Shown: positions 41,945-51,410, numbered from the stretch's first letter. The stretch is DNA of 64,000 nt from Paenibacillus algorifonticola (GCF_000971975.1 NZ_KQ040781.1:1-64000), one strand, 5' to 3'. Notes: generated by a model from the letters alone, not told the origin. Numbers and translations: made by a program.

Positions 41945-43909
41945 ATGAGACGATTGGCGGCTATTTCTATGGGATTATTACTGTTAGTGGGCTCAATTCC
42001 CTTTATTTCTCCAACAAACATTGTCAGCGCTGAAGATTCATTGTCTAGGCCTGCGACCATCAGAGGCTTTAATACATTTGGACGCAGCGTCACTATGGAA
42101 AATGCAGCACAATTGCGGGAAGAGTATGGCGTTAATGCGGTGAGGCTGCAAATTCATCCTCGTCAATGGCGAGAAGGGAAAGCCTTGACCAATTCCGAGG
42201 CGTGGGATGCCGTGCTTGACCAAACGGAAGCGGGGCTGGAGGAGGCCGCAAGGCAGGGAATGGTGGCGATTATTGACATGCATTCTCTTCCCATGGACAT
42301 TTCCGATAAATCTTCGGCTTTTTGGGGTGATGAAGACAATCTGGATGTGTGGATGGAGTCATGGGAGGAAGTTGTCCAGCGTTTGGAGCCATATCGAGAT
42401 TATATCTGGGGTTATGATATTTTAAATGAGCCGCATAATATCGACGAGCTTCCTGTAAGCTCTCCCAATTGGCAAGCCTGGACACAACAGGTTGTGGATG
42501 CCATCCGACAGTTGGATTCCACCACTCCGGTCATTATCGAGCCTGATCCCGGCGCTCTGCCGAGAGTCTTCAAAGAAAATGTATGGATTGATGCCGGACC
42601 AGGGTATCCCGTGAAGTATCAAGGCGATTTTCCGCTAATAGATGATGAGCATGTTATTTATAGTGTCCATTTTTATGAGCCTCATGTGTATACGCATCAA
42701 GGAATTGGCTATCATAACGGCCAGCCTGAGACAGAGGTTTGGCCGGATCAGCTTGTTTATCCGGGAATAATTAATGGGGTATATTGGGATAAAGAGAAAC
42801 TAAGAGAGGTAATGCAGCCTATTGTTGATATTCAAAATAAATATAACGTACCCATCTATGTTGGTGAATTTAGCGCTGTAAGATGGGCTCCAGGCTCTGC
42901 ACAATACATTCGCGATGCCATCGAATTATTCGAAGAGTTTGGCTGGAGCTGGACGTTTCATGCGTATGGCGATTGGAATGGGTGGAGTGTCGATTATAAT
43001 GACCAAATGACAAGCGATGCCAATAAAGAAGCAGCACGTGCCATCGAACCGACAGATCGTGAATTGATTCTAAAAGCATTTTTCTCAAAAAATGCAAATC
43101 AATTTGTTGCTCCGCTAGATTCGCCGCGTTCTCCTGTAAATTTAATTAAAAACGGAGATTTTACGCTTGACGGCAACGAAGATGGATTAGGAAACAATTG
43201 GATCGCGGGTGCTAATGCTGAGACATCCATAGTAGAGCTTAATGACAATCCCGTGCAAAAAATAACAACGGGATCTGACAAGATAGGCATCAGTCAAGAA
43301 TGGATGAATGCTACAGATCAAAATGTATACCGATTAAAGGCAAACATTCGTGTGGATCAAGGAACTGCCCGCTTCTGGCTTTATACGGTCAACAGCTCCT
43401 ATAGCCCAACAACCCCGAATCACAGAGTTGTCGCCGATCTTGGACCAACAAATGGAGAGTTTGAACAAGTGGATCTGGATTTTATTGCCCCTGAGCAAAC
43501 CGCGAAGCTTAGCGTTCGCTTCTGGAGCACCACTGCGAACTCTTCCTTTTATGTGGATGATGTGGAACTTATCGATTTGGGAAAAGCCAATCCGGAAAAT
43601 CCTCCACAAACGGTTGCGACGATTACGGGTGAGCAAATAAGTCAGGGAACCTATTATGCACCGGTTAATGTACAGTTTGCGGCAGAGGCATTTGGCGGAG
43701 CATCGATGGATCACATTGCTTTCCGCATTGCAGGAGAAAATAGCGGCTGGGCAACGGTGCCGGGGGATGAACTTTTATTGGAAGAGCCGGGACAATATGT
43801 TGTTGGCTTCTATAGTGTAGATTCGGCAGGAATACGAGAACCGGCTCAATCCATACTGCTGAACGTTATTCAGTCTGAGGATGAGGAGACATGCGAAGGG
43901 GAGAACTGA
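41945..43909 (+). CDS. secreted GH5 endoglycanase with C-terminal carbohydrate-binding module
   Basis: 654 residues. Sec signal peptide (1-30, ending NIVSAED). GH5 catalytic domain about 35-375: GFNTFGRSVT, AVRLQIHPRQW, VAIIDMHSLPM, acid/base in YDILNEPHN, VIYSVHFYEPHVYTHQG, nucleophile in YVGEFSAVRW, SWTFHAYGDWNGW. Then a CBM4/9-like beta-sandwich (NLIKNGDFTLDG...FYVDDVELID) and an Ig-like tail with GQYVVGFYSVDSAG. Endo-beta-glucanase or mannanase activity is likely; the subfamily is not decided. It releases oligosaccharides for the operon's importer. Confidence 0.86.
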   Translation: MRRLAAISMGLLLLVGSIPFISPTNIVSAEDSLSRPATIRGFNTFGRSVTMENAAQLREEYGVNAVRLQIHPRQWREGKALTNSEAWDAVLDQTEAGLEEAARQGMVAIIDMHSLPMDISDKSSAFWGDEDNLDVWMESWEEVVQRLEPYRDYIWGYDILNEPHNIDELPVSSPNWQAWTQQVVDAIRQLDSTTPVIIEPDPGALPRVFKENVWIDAGPGYPVKYQGDFPLIDDEHVIYSVHFYEPHVYTHQGIGYHNGQPETEVWPDQLVYPGIINGVYWDKEKLREVMQPIVDIQNKYNVPIYVGEFSAVRWAPGSAQYIRDAIELFEEFGWSWTFHAYGDWNGWSVDYNDQMTSDANKEAARAIEPTDRELILKAFFSKNANQFVAPLDSPRSPVNLIKNGDFTLDGNEDGLGNNWIAGANAETSIVELNDNPVQKITTGSDKIGISQEWMNATDQNVYRLKANIRVDQGTARFWLYTVNSSYSPTTPNHRVVADLGPTNGEFEQVDLDFIAPEQTAKLSVRFWSTTANSSFYVDDVELIDLGKANPENPPQTVATITGEQISQGTYYAPVNVQFAAEAFGGASMDHIAFRIAGENSGWATVPGDELLLEEPGQYVVGFYSVDSAGIREPAQSILLNVIQSEDEETCEGEN

Positions 43910-43911
43910 TA

Positions 43912-44065
43912 AGGCACAGTGGATTTTAAATGAAAAAGAATACTACAACAAGATTTACGGATTGCGGATGAGCCAACCTCTCTGAAGCATATTCCGGCAT
44001 TGAATATTAATCCGGAAGACTACCAGATCAGCCCCAATGTAAATGTAGAAAATAAGTCAAAGTAA
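43912..44065 (+). pseudogene. unrecognised gene remnant in two frames
   Basis: AQWILNEKEYYNKIYG in one frame continues, after a one-base shift, as LRIADEPTSLKHIPALNINP and EDYQISPNVNVENKSK*. It looks like the degraded end of a protein gene; the family is not clear. It lies between the GH5 gene and the terminator repeat. Confidence 0.45.
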
Positions 44066-44069
44066 GAGA

Positions 44070-44122
44070 AGTTAAACCGGTCAAAGGCCTTGTGAAGTCA
44101 AGGTTTTTGACCGGTTTTTTCG
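44070..44122 (+). terminator. terminator repeat, copy D
   Basis: Outer stem ACCGGTCA/TGACCGGT (both strands changed relative to copies A and C, so pairing is kept), inner CCTTG-TGAAGT-CAAGG, six T. It likely ends the glycan operon. Confidence 0.85.
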
Positions 44123-44178
44123 TTTTTCAAGCGCAGCAAAACTTCTCGAAGAGACAACAAAACGCAGCCGTTTATTAC

Positions 44179-44213
44179 TTAGATCGTCAACTTCGATCTA
44201 AATAGGTTTTTTT
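44179..44213 (+). terminator. hairpin terminator before gerK operon
   Basis: TTAGATCG/CGATCTAA with a 7-base loop, then ATAGG and TTTTTTT. Confidence 0.6.
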
Positions 44214-44233
44214 GATTTTCTGAAAAATTGTGC

Positions 44234-45946
44234 ATGAAAAGAAAAGAAAGGGACAAGTTAAAATTGAGCTTTATTAAGAAAGGATGGACTAGCGTGTGGT
44301 CTGTTATAATATCGCACCTCCCTAATTGGAAAGTTTGTGCGCAGGCGATCCTAAGCCTGGTAATTGCGATTGGTTTTTATTATCTGAATAAATATATGCG
44401 GTCATTAGTTGAGAAGAAAAATGCATCTGCGCAGAAAGCAAGGAAGGGCCAGCATCTTGCCGCCCATACGAATTTATCTGACCATTATAAAGATAATTTG
44501 CAGGCAATCAAACAAGCTATTAGCAGCAACAGTGATGTCCATTTTCGAGAATTTCAAATAGCAGAGCTTCATGCTCGGGCTACGCTCATTTTTGTAGATG
44601 GGATGCAGAATGAGGAGCTGATCAGTAAGTATGTAATGAAAATTTTAATGGCTGATGTTAAGCAGGCTGCCTCAGACAGAAGTCATTTATTTGATCCATT
44701 GGAGTTGGCTTCTTATCTTCAAGATGAAGTACTTCCTGTTTGCGAGGTCTATGAAGCTGCAGAGCTTCATGGATTAAATCAATCCATTTTGATGGGTTTT
44801 ACGGCCTTGCTTGTTGAAGGTATGCCTCACGCCCTGCTTATTGGCTCGTTAGGCATGACGACCAGGGCAATCAATGAACCAAGCTCTGAAGCTTTGCTTC
44901 GAGGTCCTCGTATCGGATTTACCGAGGTACTAAGTGAGAATACATCGATGCTGCGAAGACAAGGTTACAGTGAAGAGCTGGAAATAAATATGTATGAGGT
45001 AGGAACTCGAATTAAAAGGAAACTGGTTATTGCTTATATGAAGGATATTGTTAATCCAGACCTGCTTCAGGAAGTAAGAGATCGAATTGGAAAAATCAAT
45101 ATGGATTTCATCGCTGAATCTGGTTATGTTGAACAGCTCATTGAGGATGATTACCTAAGCCCGTTTCAGCAATCTCAAAATACAGAGCGTCCGGATCGGG
45201 TCATTAGTGGATTATTAGAAGGAAGGATAGCCATTCTATTGGACGGGACTCCTTTTGCTCTAATTGTGCCAGTAACGTTTAGCATGCTGCTGCAATCGCC
45301 TGAGGATTATTATGATCGCTGGCTGCCAGGAACTCTTTTGCGTATGCTGCGATTTTTCGCTGCGTTCTTGGCACTTATGGCACCAGCTTTATATATTTCG
45401 TTTATTTCCTTTCATCCGGGCTTAATACCGACAGAGCTTGCAGTTACGATAATTGAAACCAGGCAGGGTGTCCCTTTTCCTTCATTAATAGAAGTGATGA
45501 TCCTAGAAATATCAATTGAAATATTACGTGAGGCGGGTATTCGGTTGCCCAAACCTATTGGACCGGCAATGGGCATTGTTGGCGGTTTAATCATTGGCGA
45601 GGCCGCTGTGCAGGCAGGAATTGTCAGTCCCTTTTTGGTAATCGTAGTAGCCGTGACAGCTATATCTTCTTTCTCGATACCCGTATATAGCGCGGGCATT
45701 ACCTTGCGTATTTTACGTTTCGGAGGCATGTTATGTGCAGCTGTGCTGGGGATGTTTGGAACCATTTTGTTTATTTTGATCATTTGCGGTCATTTAAGCA
45801 AGCTGAAAAGCTTTGGAGTTCCTTATGTGACACCGATCTCACCGTTTCGCCTTAATGACTGGAAGGATTTATTTCTGCGAGCCCCACTACCCTTTATGAA
45901 TAAACGACCAGACATGATGAAGACGCAAGACAAGAAGCGAAGATAG
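44234..45946 (+). CDS. gerKA: GerA-type germinant receptor subunit A
   Basis: 570 residues. N-terminal domain with AIKQAISSNSDVHFREFQI and FVDGMQNEELISKYV, SEALLRGPRIGFTEVLSENT, GRIAILLDGTPFALIVPVTF, then four membrane helices with PFPSLIEVMILEISIEILREAGIRLPKPIG (in pieces) and the family's final FGVPYVTPISPFR. Forms the inner spore membrane receptor with the next two products. It is odd in having a hydrophobic segment near residues 35-55, which most GerA proteins lack. The start is uncertain: ATG 44234 has no site, while TTG 44264 has AAAGGGA ten bases upstream. Confidence 0.87.
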   Translation: MKRKERDKLKLSFIKKGWTSVWSVIISHLPNWKVCAQAILSLVIAIGFYYLNKYMRSLVEKKNASAQKARKGQHLAAHTNLSDHYKDNLQAIKQAISSNSDVHFREFQIAELHARATLIFVDGMQNEELISKYVMKILMADVKQAASDRSHLFDPLELASYLQDEVLPVCEVYEAAELHGLNQSILMGFTALLVEGMPHALLIGSLGMTTRAINEPSSEALLRGPRIGFTEVLSENTSMLRRQGYSEELEINMYEVGTRIKRKLVIAYMKDIVNPDLLQEVRDRIGKINMDFIAESGYVEQLIEDDYLSPFQQSQNTERPDRVISGLLEGRIAILLDGTPFALIVPVTFSMLLQSPEDYYDRWLPGTLLRMLRFFAAFLALMAPALYISFISFHPGLIPTELAVTIIETRQGVPFPSLIEVMILEISIEILREAGIRLPKPIGPAMGIVGGLIIGEAAVQAGIVSPFLVIVVAVTAISSFSIPVYSAGITLRILRFGGMLCAAVLGMFGTILFILIICGHLSKLKSFGVPYVTPISPFRLNDWKDLFLRAPLPFMNKRPDMMKTQDKKRR

Positions 45947-45972
45947 TGATGGCTTAGAGAGGAGGGGCAAAC

Positions 45973-47076
45973 GTGTTTATTCGCAACGATGATAAAATCA
46001 CCACAACACAAACCTCGATCTTTATAACAGATACAGTACTGGGGGCCGGTATCTTGACCTTGCCCCGAGGTGTAATCGAAGCTGCAAAAACACCGGATGT
46101 CTGGCTATCTGTGCTATTAGGTGGTTTTATCGTCATTATGGTAACGATGGTTATGGTGAAATTAAGCCAGCAATTTCCTAATCATACGGTGTATCAATAC
46201 TCTAAACGAATTGTCGGCACTATACCTGGCGGAATTTTAGGTGTTTGCTTGATTGGTTATTACATCATTATTGCCGGTTTCGAGGTAAGGATATTTGCAG
46301 AGATCACCATGTACTATTTGCTGGAAGGAACCCCCATTTGGGCAATTATCATTCCCTTTATTTGGGTAGGCACCTACATTTGTTTTGGAGGGATTAATGC
46401 CATCGCACGGGTTTTTCAAATTATTTTTCCAATCAGTATTTTCATACTGGTGCTTTCGTATTTCCTGAGTATTCGATTATTTGATATCGACAATTTACGT
46501 CCTGTTTTGGGTGAAGGTGTCCTCCCCGTATTTAAGGGGTTGAAATCTACGGTACTTATATTTACAGGATGTGAAGTGATCATGACTCTCGTTGCACATA
46601 TGCAGCATCCAGAGCGGGCAGTCAGAGCGACATTTGCAGGTATCGGCATTCCTTTTGTGCTCTATCTGATGACTGTAATCGTCGTTGTAGGAGGAATGTC
46701 TGTAGATTCGGTGATGAATAGCACCTGGCCTACCATCGACCTTCTTCGCAGCTTTGAAATTACAGGATTAATTTTTGAGCGTTTTGAGTTTCCATTTCTA
46801 GTCATTTGGATGATGCAGTTGTTTTGCAATTTCACCAGTTTTTACTTCAATGCTTCGTTAGGCATTTCACAGGTTTTTCGTTTAAAGATTCACCCGGTGA
46901 TCTTTGGATTAATCCCCGTTATTTTTATCACTACGATGCTTCCGGAGCGAATAAATGATGTTTTTAAGCTAGGTGATACGATAGGCAAGATGGGGATCTT
47001 TTTATTTTTTCTCGTGCCTGTCCTGCTTACTGTCATATTGCTCTTTAGAAAGAAGGTTTTGAATCATCATGTATAG
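45973..47076 (+). CDS. gerKB: GerB-type germinant receptor subunit B
   Basis: 367 residues from GTG 45973 (GAGAGGAGGGG upstream). About ten membrane segments of the APC-like spore germination permease family: TDTVLGAGILTLPRGV, IVGTIPGGILGVCLIGYYI, CEVIMTLVAHMQHPERA. It is thought to bind the germinant within the membrane. Overlaps gerKC by 8 bp. Confidence 0.88.
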   Translation: MFIRNDDKITTTQTSIFITDTVLGAGILTLPRGVIEAAKTPDVWLSVLLGGFIVIMVTMVMVKLSQQFPNHTVYQYSKRIVGTIPGGILGVCLIGYYIIIAGFEVRIFAEITMYYLLEGTPIWAIIIPFIWVGTYICFGGINAIARVFQIIFPISIFILVLSYFLSIRLFDIDNLRPVLGEGVLPVFKGLKSTVLIFTGCEVIMTLVAHMQHPERAVRATFAGIGIPFVLYLMTVIVVVGGMSVDSVMNSTWPTIDLLRSFEITGLIFERFEFPFLVIWMMQLFCNFTSFYFNASLGISQVFRLKIHPVIFGLIPVIFITTMLPERINDVFKLGDTIGKMGIFLFFLVPVLLTVILLFRKKVLNHHV

Positions 47077-48259
47077 ATGTAAAAACTTGCTTACTTTACT
47101 TCTTTTATCGTCACTTGTTGTCACTCAAGGCTGCTGGAGCAGTAAAGAAATTGAGGATTTAAGTGTTTATGCAGGTCTGGCTCTAGATGTAGGTGAACGG
47201 CCTGAAGTTGAACGCAATCTGGAAAGAGAAGGCGCAACGTACTATAAAAAAAATCTATTGACAGCTACGATACAAATTGTTCCGATAAAATCGTTCGAAA
47301 GGCAAGAAAAGTCAAGCGAGAAGCAGCTGCTGAAGTATTCAAATTTGCGCCTGACAGGGGATTCTGTATTTGAAATTATGCGTCAATACTCAACAAGAAG
47401 AGAGCGTCCAGTCATTGGGCATCATCTTAAAGTCATTGTAGTATCTACAAAATTGGCACAACAGAATCAGATGGATCAATTAATGGACTTCGTGCTGCGT
47501 GATAACGATATACGTCCAAGCTGCCGGGTATTTTTGAGCAAGGGGAAGGCTTATGATACCTTTATCAGTAATCAGCCGGAAGAGGTCCCTGCTTTTCGGA
47601 TAAACTCGATGACACAAAATAGATACAGAACCAATAAGGTAATGAAAGATGTTAATCTAACTCAGCTGGATGGATTGCTTCACTCACAACAAAGCTTTTT
47701 ATTGCAAAATATCGTCTCTACAAAGGGGGAAATAGAATTTTCAGGTGCTGGAATTATTAAGGGGGAAACAAGCAAGTGGATTGGCGATTTGAATCAAGAA
47801 AATGTGGAAAGCCTATCCTGGATTCAAGGGACAGGTCAAGGAGGCGTAATTAAAAGCTATGATTGGAGAAATAAAAACATTACCTATGAGATTAAATCTA
47901 TGCACAGTAAAACGACTGCCAAATTACAAGGTGACGCGATTTCGTTTCACGTTGCGATTGAATCAAACGGGAGATTAATTGAAAATTGGGATACGAAAGA
48001 AAACCCATCCGAGCTAGCTTATTTAGAGGGAGCAGAGAAGGTTTTTGAAGAAAGATTAACAACAATGCTTGATCATCTTATGCGGAAAATGCAGTCGAAA
48101 TACAAAGTGGATGTAGCTGGTTTTGGGAAAGTGCTCTCTATTAAATATCCGAAGAAATGGAAAAGTGTTAAAGATAATTGGGATGAAGTGTTTAGTCAGG
48201 TCCCCGTAACCTTTGAGGTCAAATTGACGATTACTGATTTTGGTTCTTCGACAGAATAA
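47069..48259 (+). CDS. gerKC: GerC-type germinant receptor lipoprotein
   Basis: 396 residues with lipobox VVTQGC followed by WSSKEIEDLSVYAGLALDVG (the normal Ger(x)C opening W..xEl..), LKVIVVSTKLA, RDNDIRPSCRVFLSKG and LSWIQGTGQGG. Third subunit, lipid-anchored on the outer face of the inner spore membrane. The operon would be expressed in the forespore under sigma-G; I could not find a convincing sigma-G promoter. Confidence 0.88.
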   Translation: MYRCKNLLTLLLLSSLVVTQGCWSSKEIEDLSVYAGLALDVGERPEVERNLEREGATYYKKNLLTATIQIVPIKSFERQEKSSEKQLLKYSNLRLTGDSVFEIMRQYSTRRERPVIGHHLKVIVVSTKLAQQNQMDQLMDFVLRDNDIRPSCRVFLSKGKAYDTFISNQPEEVPAFRINSMTQNRYRTNKVMKDVNLTQLDGLLHSQQSFLLQNIVSTKGEIEFSGAGIIKGETSKWIGDLNQENVESLSWIQGTGQGGVIKSYDWRNKNITYEIKSMHSKTTAKLQGDAISFHVAIESNGRLIENWDTKENPSELAYLEGAEKVFEERLTTMLDHLMRKMQSKYKVDVAGFGKVLSIKYPKKWKSVKDNWDEVFSQVPVTFEVKLTITDFGSSTE

Positions 48260-48731
48260 ACGCGTTCAAAGGGAATGTGGTCGCTGAGCGTATTTACGAA
48301 CTTGACCATTCCTAAATCAAAAATGAATTAGGGGCAGCCCCAACGTACAAGCAAGCTTGGAATGGTTAGAATATGATGCTGCTGTCTTAGTGCCTATAGC
48401 AGTTGCTAATTTGTGCATATGAACAGGATGTATGGACATAATATTTTTAGCTAACTCCTGAATCCGTGAAGCCCATTTTTGAAAAATGAGATTACGGGAG
48501 ATCTAACGAGGGAGTACAAGAAAATTATGAGAAATCAGCACTTCTAATTTTTCACCCATTGGGTGAAAAGTCAAAAAGTTAGGAAACTGCATTTTCTCTC
48601 ACATATACTTCGTTTTTCTCTTAAATCCGCATTCGTTTTTCACTGTCACGGATTCAGGTAACTGCTAACTGCGAAAAAGAATATTGTCAGGCGCAACAAT
48701 CTATCTAGAAAAGAGGGGAGGCGCTAAGTTA
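48260..48731. other. 472-bp non-coding region with long inverted repeat
   Basis: No coding frame with a ribosome site is visible. The segment holds perfect 13-bp inverted arms CCTGAATCCGTGA (48457-48469) and its complement (48646-48658), with partial similarity continuing outward (TTAGC), and a central 9-bp hairpin TTTTCACCC-ATT-GGGTGAAAA (48549-48569). Possibly a small non-autonomous element. Confidence 0.5.
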
Positions 48732-48911
48732 ATGTCGAATAAAAAAAGTTACTATGCATTTGAGGATCCGTTTGGGACCACGATTGAATTTCAAGCCACT
48801 AGTTTACAACAGGCCATGGTGATCAAAAAGAACAAGGCTCAGGAATTGGGAATTCCTAAAGAGGCTTTTGAGCTCATAAGCATAAGTAAAAAACCAAGCC
48901 AGAGCGCATAG
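48732..48911 (+). CDS. small protein of unknown function
   Basis: 59 residues from ATG 48732, behind GAGGGGAGG. KSYYAFEDPFGTTIEFQATS suggests a beta-strand pair and QQAMVIKKNKAQELGIPKEA a helix, i.e. a compact alpha-beta protein. I recognise no family. It lies alone after the inverted-repeat region. Confidence 0.6.
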   Translation: MSNKKSYYAFEDPFGTTIEFQATSLQQAMVIKKNKAQELGIPKEAFELISISKKPSQSA

Positions 48912-49230
48912 CCTGGCTTTCTATGAAGATACGCTCATTTTTTGTTGGTTATTTATTTTCGTTAGAGGGAGATTACAGAAAAAGGAAGAAAGGTTCTGTT
49001 TCCCAAAAGTATTTTGGAGCAGTACCTTTTTTATCTGTAAAATGAAAAGCATCGCTGCGAAAGGACTAAAGCCCCTTATTCAGAAAACGATGTTGAAAAA
49101 TTGCGCCTTCGATTGATCTGGATGCTTTTCATCTTAAATTTAATTTTTTGAAACCTGACTTTTTATGAAGGAATGTGGCTTGAATGATTCATGATTTAGA
49201 AACGAATCGTCGGATTGGAGAATGGATGTA
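48912..49230. other. 319-bp gap with inverted repeat
   Basis: No gene seen. ATGAAAAGCATC (49042-49053) and GATGCTTTTCAT (49121-49132) form perfect 12-bp arms 67 bases apart. Otherwise AT-rich leader sequence of the following transporter. Confidence 0.4.
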
Positions 49231-50430
49231 ATGGATAAGAAAAAATGGGATTTGGCAGCATTAGCTACAATACCACTGATGATGACGCTGGCTAATTCAA
49301 TGCTGTTGCCTGTGTTACCTCTTATGCAGAAAACGCTAGGTATCTCTGCTATACAGACAAGCCTTATCATTACGGTATATGCAGGTATTTCCATTCTCTG
49401 TATCCCTATTGCAGGTTATCTTTCCGATCGGTACGGCAGAAAAAAAATCATTTTGTTAGGACTAACTATTACGGCTATTGGAGGTGCAATTTCCGGTTTT
49501 GGAGCATGGTTGCTAAGCAGTCATATCTATCTGACAATATTGGCTGGACGATTGATTCAAGGTATCGGAGCGGCTGGAGCATTTCCGATTGTGCTTCCTC
49601 TCGTCGGGGACATGTACAAAAGAGAAGATCAGGTTAGCAGCTCACTTGGAATCGTTGAGACATCGAATACATTTGGTAAAGTACTTAGTCCTGTACTCGG
49701 TTCAGCACTTTCTGTAGTTGTCTGGTTCCTCCCACTTGCCGTTATTCCGATACTTTCGTTTATCTCGATTGTTGCAGTCGCTATTTTTGTTAAAGCACCA
49801 AAACAGAAGAAGAATAATCGCGACCTTCAGTCTTTTCTTGGTACGCTTAAAAATATTTTTTTCAAAAACGGCCTCTGGCTTTATGCAATCTTTTTCATAG
49901 GTTGTATGGTTATGTTTATTATGTTTGGATTTTTGTACTTTTTGTCTAATACGCTAGAGGATCAATATCACATCAAAAATATTTATAAAGGACTTGTACT
50001 TGCTATACCTTTATTTGCAGTATGTGTTTCAACTTTTATTACCGGCAAATTAATTGGTAAGAACAAGCATTTCATGAAGTGGATTACAATCATAGGATTA
50101 TTGGTATTGGCTGTAGGGATGTTCGTATGCGGGCTTAAAAATAATGATTCACTTATATTATTTCTTTTTTTACTATTTATTGGAGGAATAGGCATTGGAT
50201 TGACGCTTCCTAGTCTAGATGCATTGATAACAGAAGGTATTGAGAAGGAAGAAAGGGGAACCATTACTGCCCTCTACAGTAGCGCCAGATTTATTGGAGT
50301 AGCGGGAGGACCTTTAATTGTGTCAACATTAATGAAACATGATCATTGGCTTTTCTATATGTTTGCCGCTGTTGGATTGGGTTGCTGTCTGTTGACGTTA
50401 GCTGCAATAAAGCCGAACGCTAGTCAATAA
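49231..50430 (+). CDS. MFS drug-type transporter
   Basis: 399 residues, 12 membrane segments. MLLPVLPLMQKTLGISAIQT, GYLSDRYGRKKIIL (loop 2-3 motif), AGRLIQGIGAAGAFPIVLPL and ETSNTFGKVLSPVLGS (motif C) mark a 12-TM drug-proton antiporter of the Bcr/TetA-like group. ATG 49231 lies ten bases from GGAG; ATG 49222 is too close to it. AT-rich compared with neighbours to the right. Substrate unknown. Confidence 0.83.
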   Translation: MDKKKWDLAALATIPLMMTLANSMLLPVLPLMQKTLGISAIQTSLIITVYAGISILCIPIAGYLSDRYGRKKIILLGLTITAIGGAISGFGAWLLSSHIYLTILAGRLIQGIGAAGAFPIVLPLVGDMYKREDQVSSSLGIVETSNTFGKVLSPVLGSALSVVVWFLPLAVIPILSFISIVAVAIFVKAPKQKKNNRDLQSFLGTLKNIFFKNGLWLYAIFFIGCMVMFIMFGFLYFLSNTLEDQYHIKNIYKGLVLAIPLFAVCVSTFITGKLIGKNKHFMKWITIIGLLVLAVGMFVCGLKNNDSLILFLFLLFIGGIGIGLTLPSLDALITEGIEKEERGTITALYSSARFIGVAGGPLIVSTLMKHDHWLFYMFAAVGLGCCLLTLAAIKPNASQ

Positions 50431-50539
50431 AAAAACCGCTTAGACATTTAATGTATCCACCAAATGTATACATACGGGGGTCTCAAAAAGCATAAGTATT
50501 GGTTTTAGAGTACTTTCTTTTTGAGGGGAGAATAACGTG

Positions 50540-51290
50540 ATGGATGTACAAATGTGGTTTGAGCATAAATTCTGGTTGCAAATACTAGGTGATCATTCAA
50601 GATTTATCTATCATGCCTTATCGACAACACAAACAAAAGAAGTTCAGCTTGCTCGGCAGTTTATTGAAGAATATGACAGGTTACTTTACACTGCGCGGAA
50701 AGAGGAAAATGCTGATTTATCGCAAGTCAATCGGCAAGCGCACGAACTGACGATTAATCTTCGTTTATATAAATTAGAATTGTTGGACAAATTGCTTTTA
50801 GGTCAAATAAATATTAGCCTTACACCAACCTTTCTTAATCATATGCTTAATGAATTAGAGGAATATTTAAGAATTCTACAGGCAGTTGTTGGAGGCAACC
50901 CAGTGCCGAGGTATCCATCGCTGCATCATGACTTGCTGTGGCTTCCTGATGCAGCAGGACACGCTGCTTCAATTGGTATGGATTTGGATATTGTTGAAAA
51001 GAGATTAATAAAAAAAGCATGCAATTTGAAAAGGATATTTTCGAACGATGCGAGAACACTATCCAGCACTAACTAAGTTCTATAAAGATGTGGACATGGA
51101 AATGAAAATATTCATGGCATTTTTACAGGAAGTTGAGGAGCAAGATATTAGTGCGGAGTTATTGAGTAGATTAAATCCACTTGTACCGGATCATATGTAT
51201 AGGGAAGAATGTTACTATTTACTAAAACTATCCCAAAATGAATCAGTTCCGCCACCTGGCTGTGACCCTGCGAAGCCGAGAGTAGAATAA
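50540..51290 (+). pseudogene. DUF2935 protein gene with frame break
   Basis: The first frame (from ATG 50540, GAGGGGAG site) gives the N-terminal half-bundle: VQMWFEHKFWLQILGDHSRF and QLARQFIEEYDRLL, then LWLPDAAGHAASIGMDLD. It ends early in a non-family tail at 51076. The second frame, from about 51030, supplies the missing end: HYPALTKFYKDVDMEMKIFM, LNPLVPDHMYREECYYLLKL. DUF2935 proteins are about 260-270 residues, so a +1 shift with a small loss near 51030-51050 splits this one. A sequencing error is possible. Confidence 0.75.
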
Positions 51291-51353
51291 TTTAAACATC
51301 AGAAACTTCGTAAGCTCAGGTTATGAGTAATAGCCTGAATTTCATTCGCATAT

Positions 51354-51396
51354 AAAAAGGTTCGTTAAACCGCTTTGTGAGCAATTCAACGAACCT
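51354..51396 (-). terminator. terminator of tRNA-Leu
   Basis: On the minus strand AGGTTCGTT...AACGAACCT followed by TTTTTATA, about 20 bases after the tRNA 3' end. Confidence 0.8.
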
Positions 51397-51410
51397 ATTA
51401 ATTGAAGGGT

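Noticed and set aside
48549..48569. TTTTCACCC-ATT-GGGTGAAAA as terminator of gerKC
   Set aside because: It lies about 290 bases after the stop and has no T run, so it is treated as part of the inverted-repeat segment instead.
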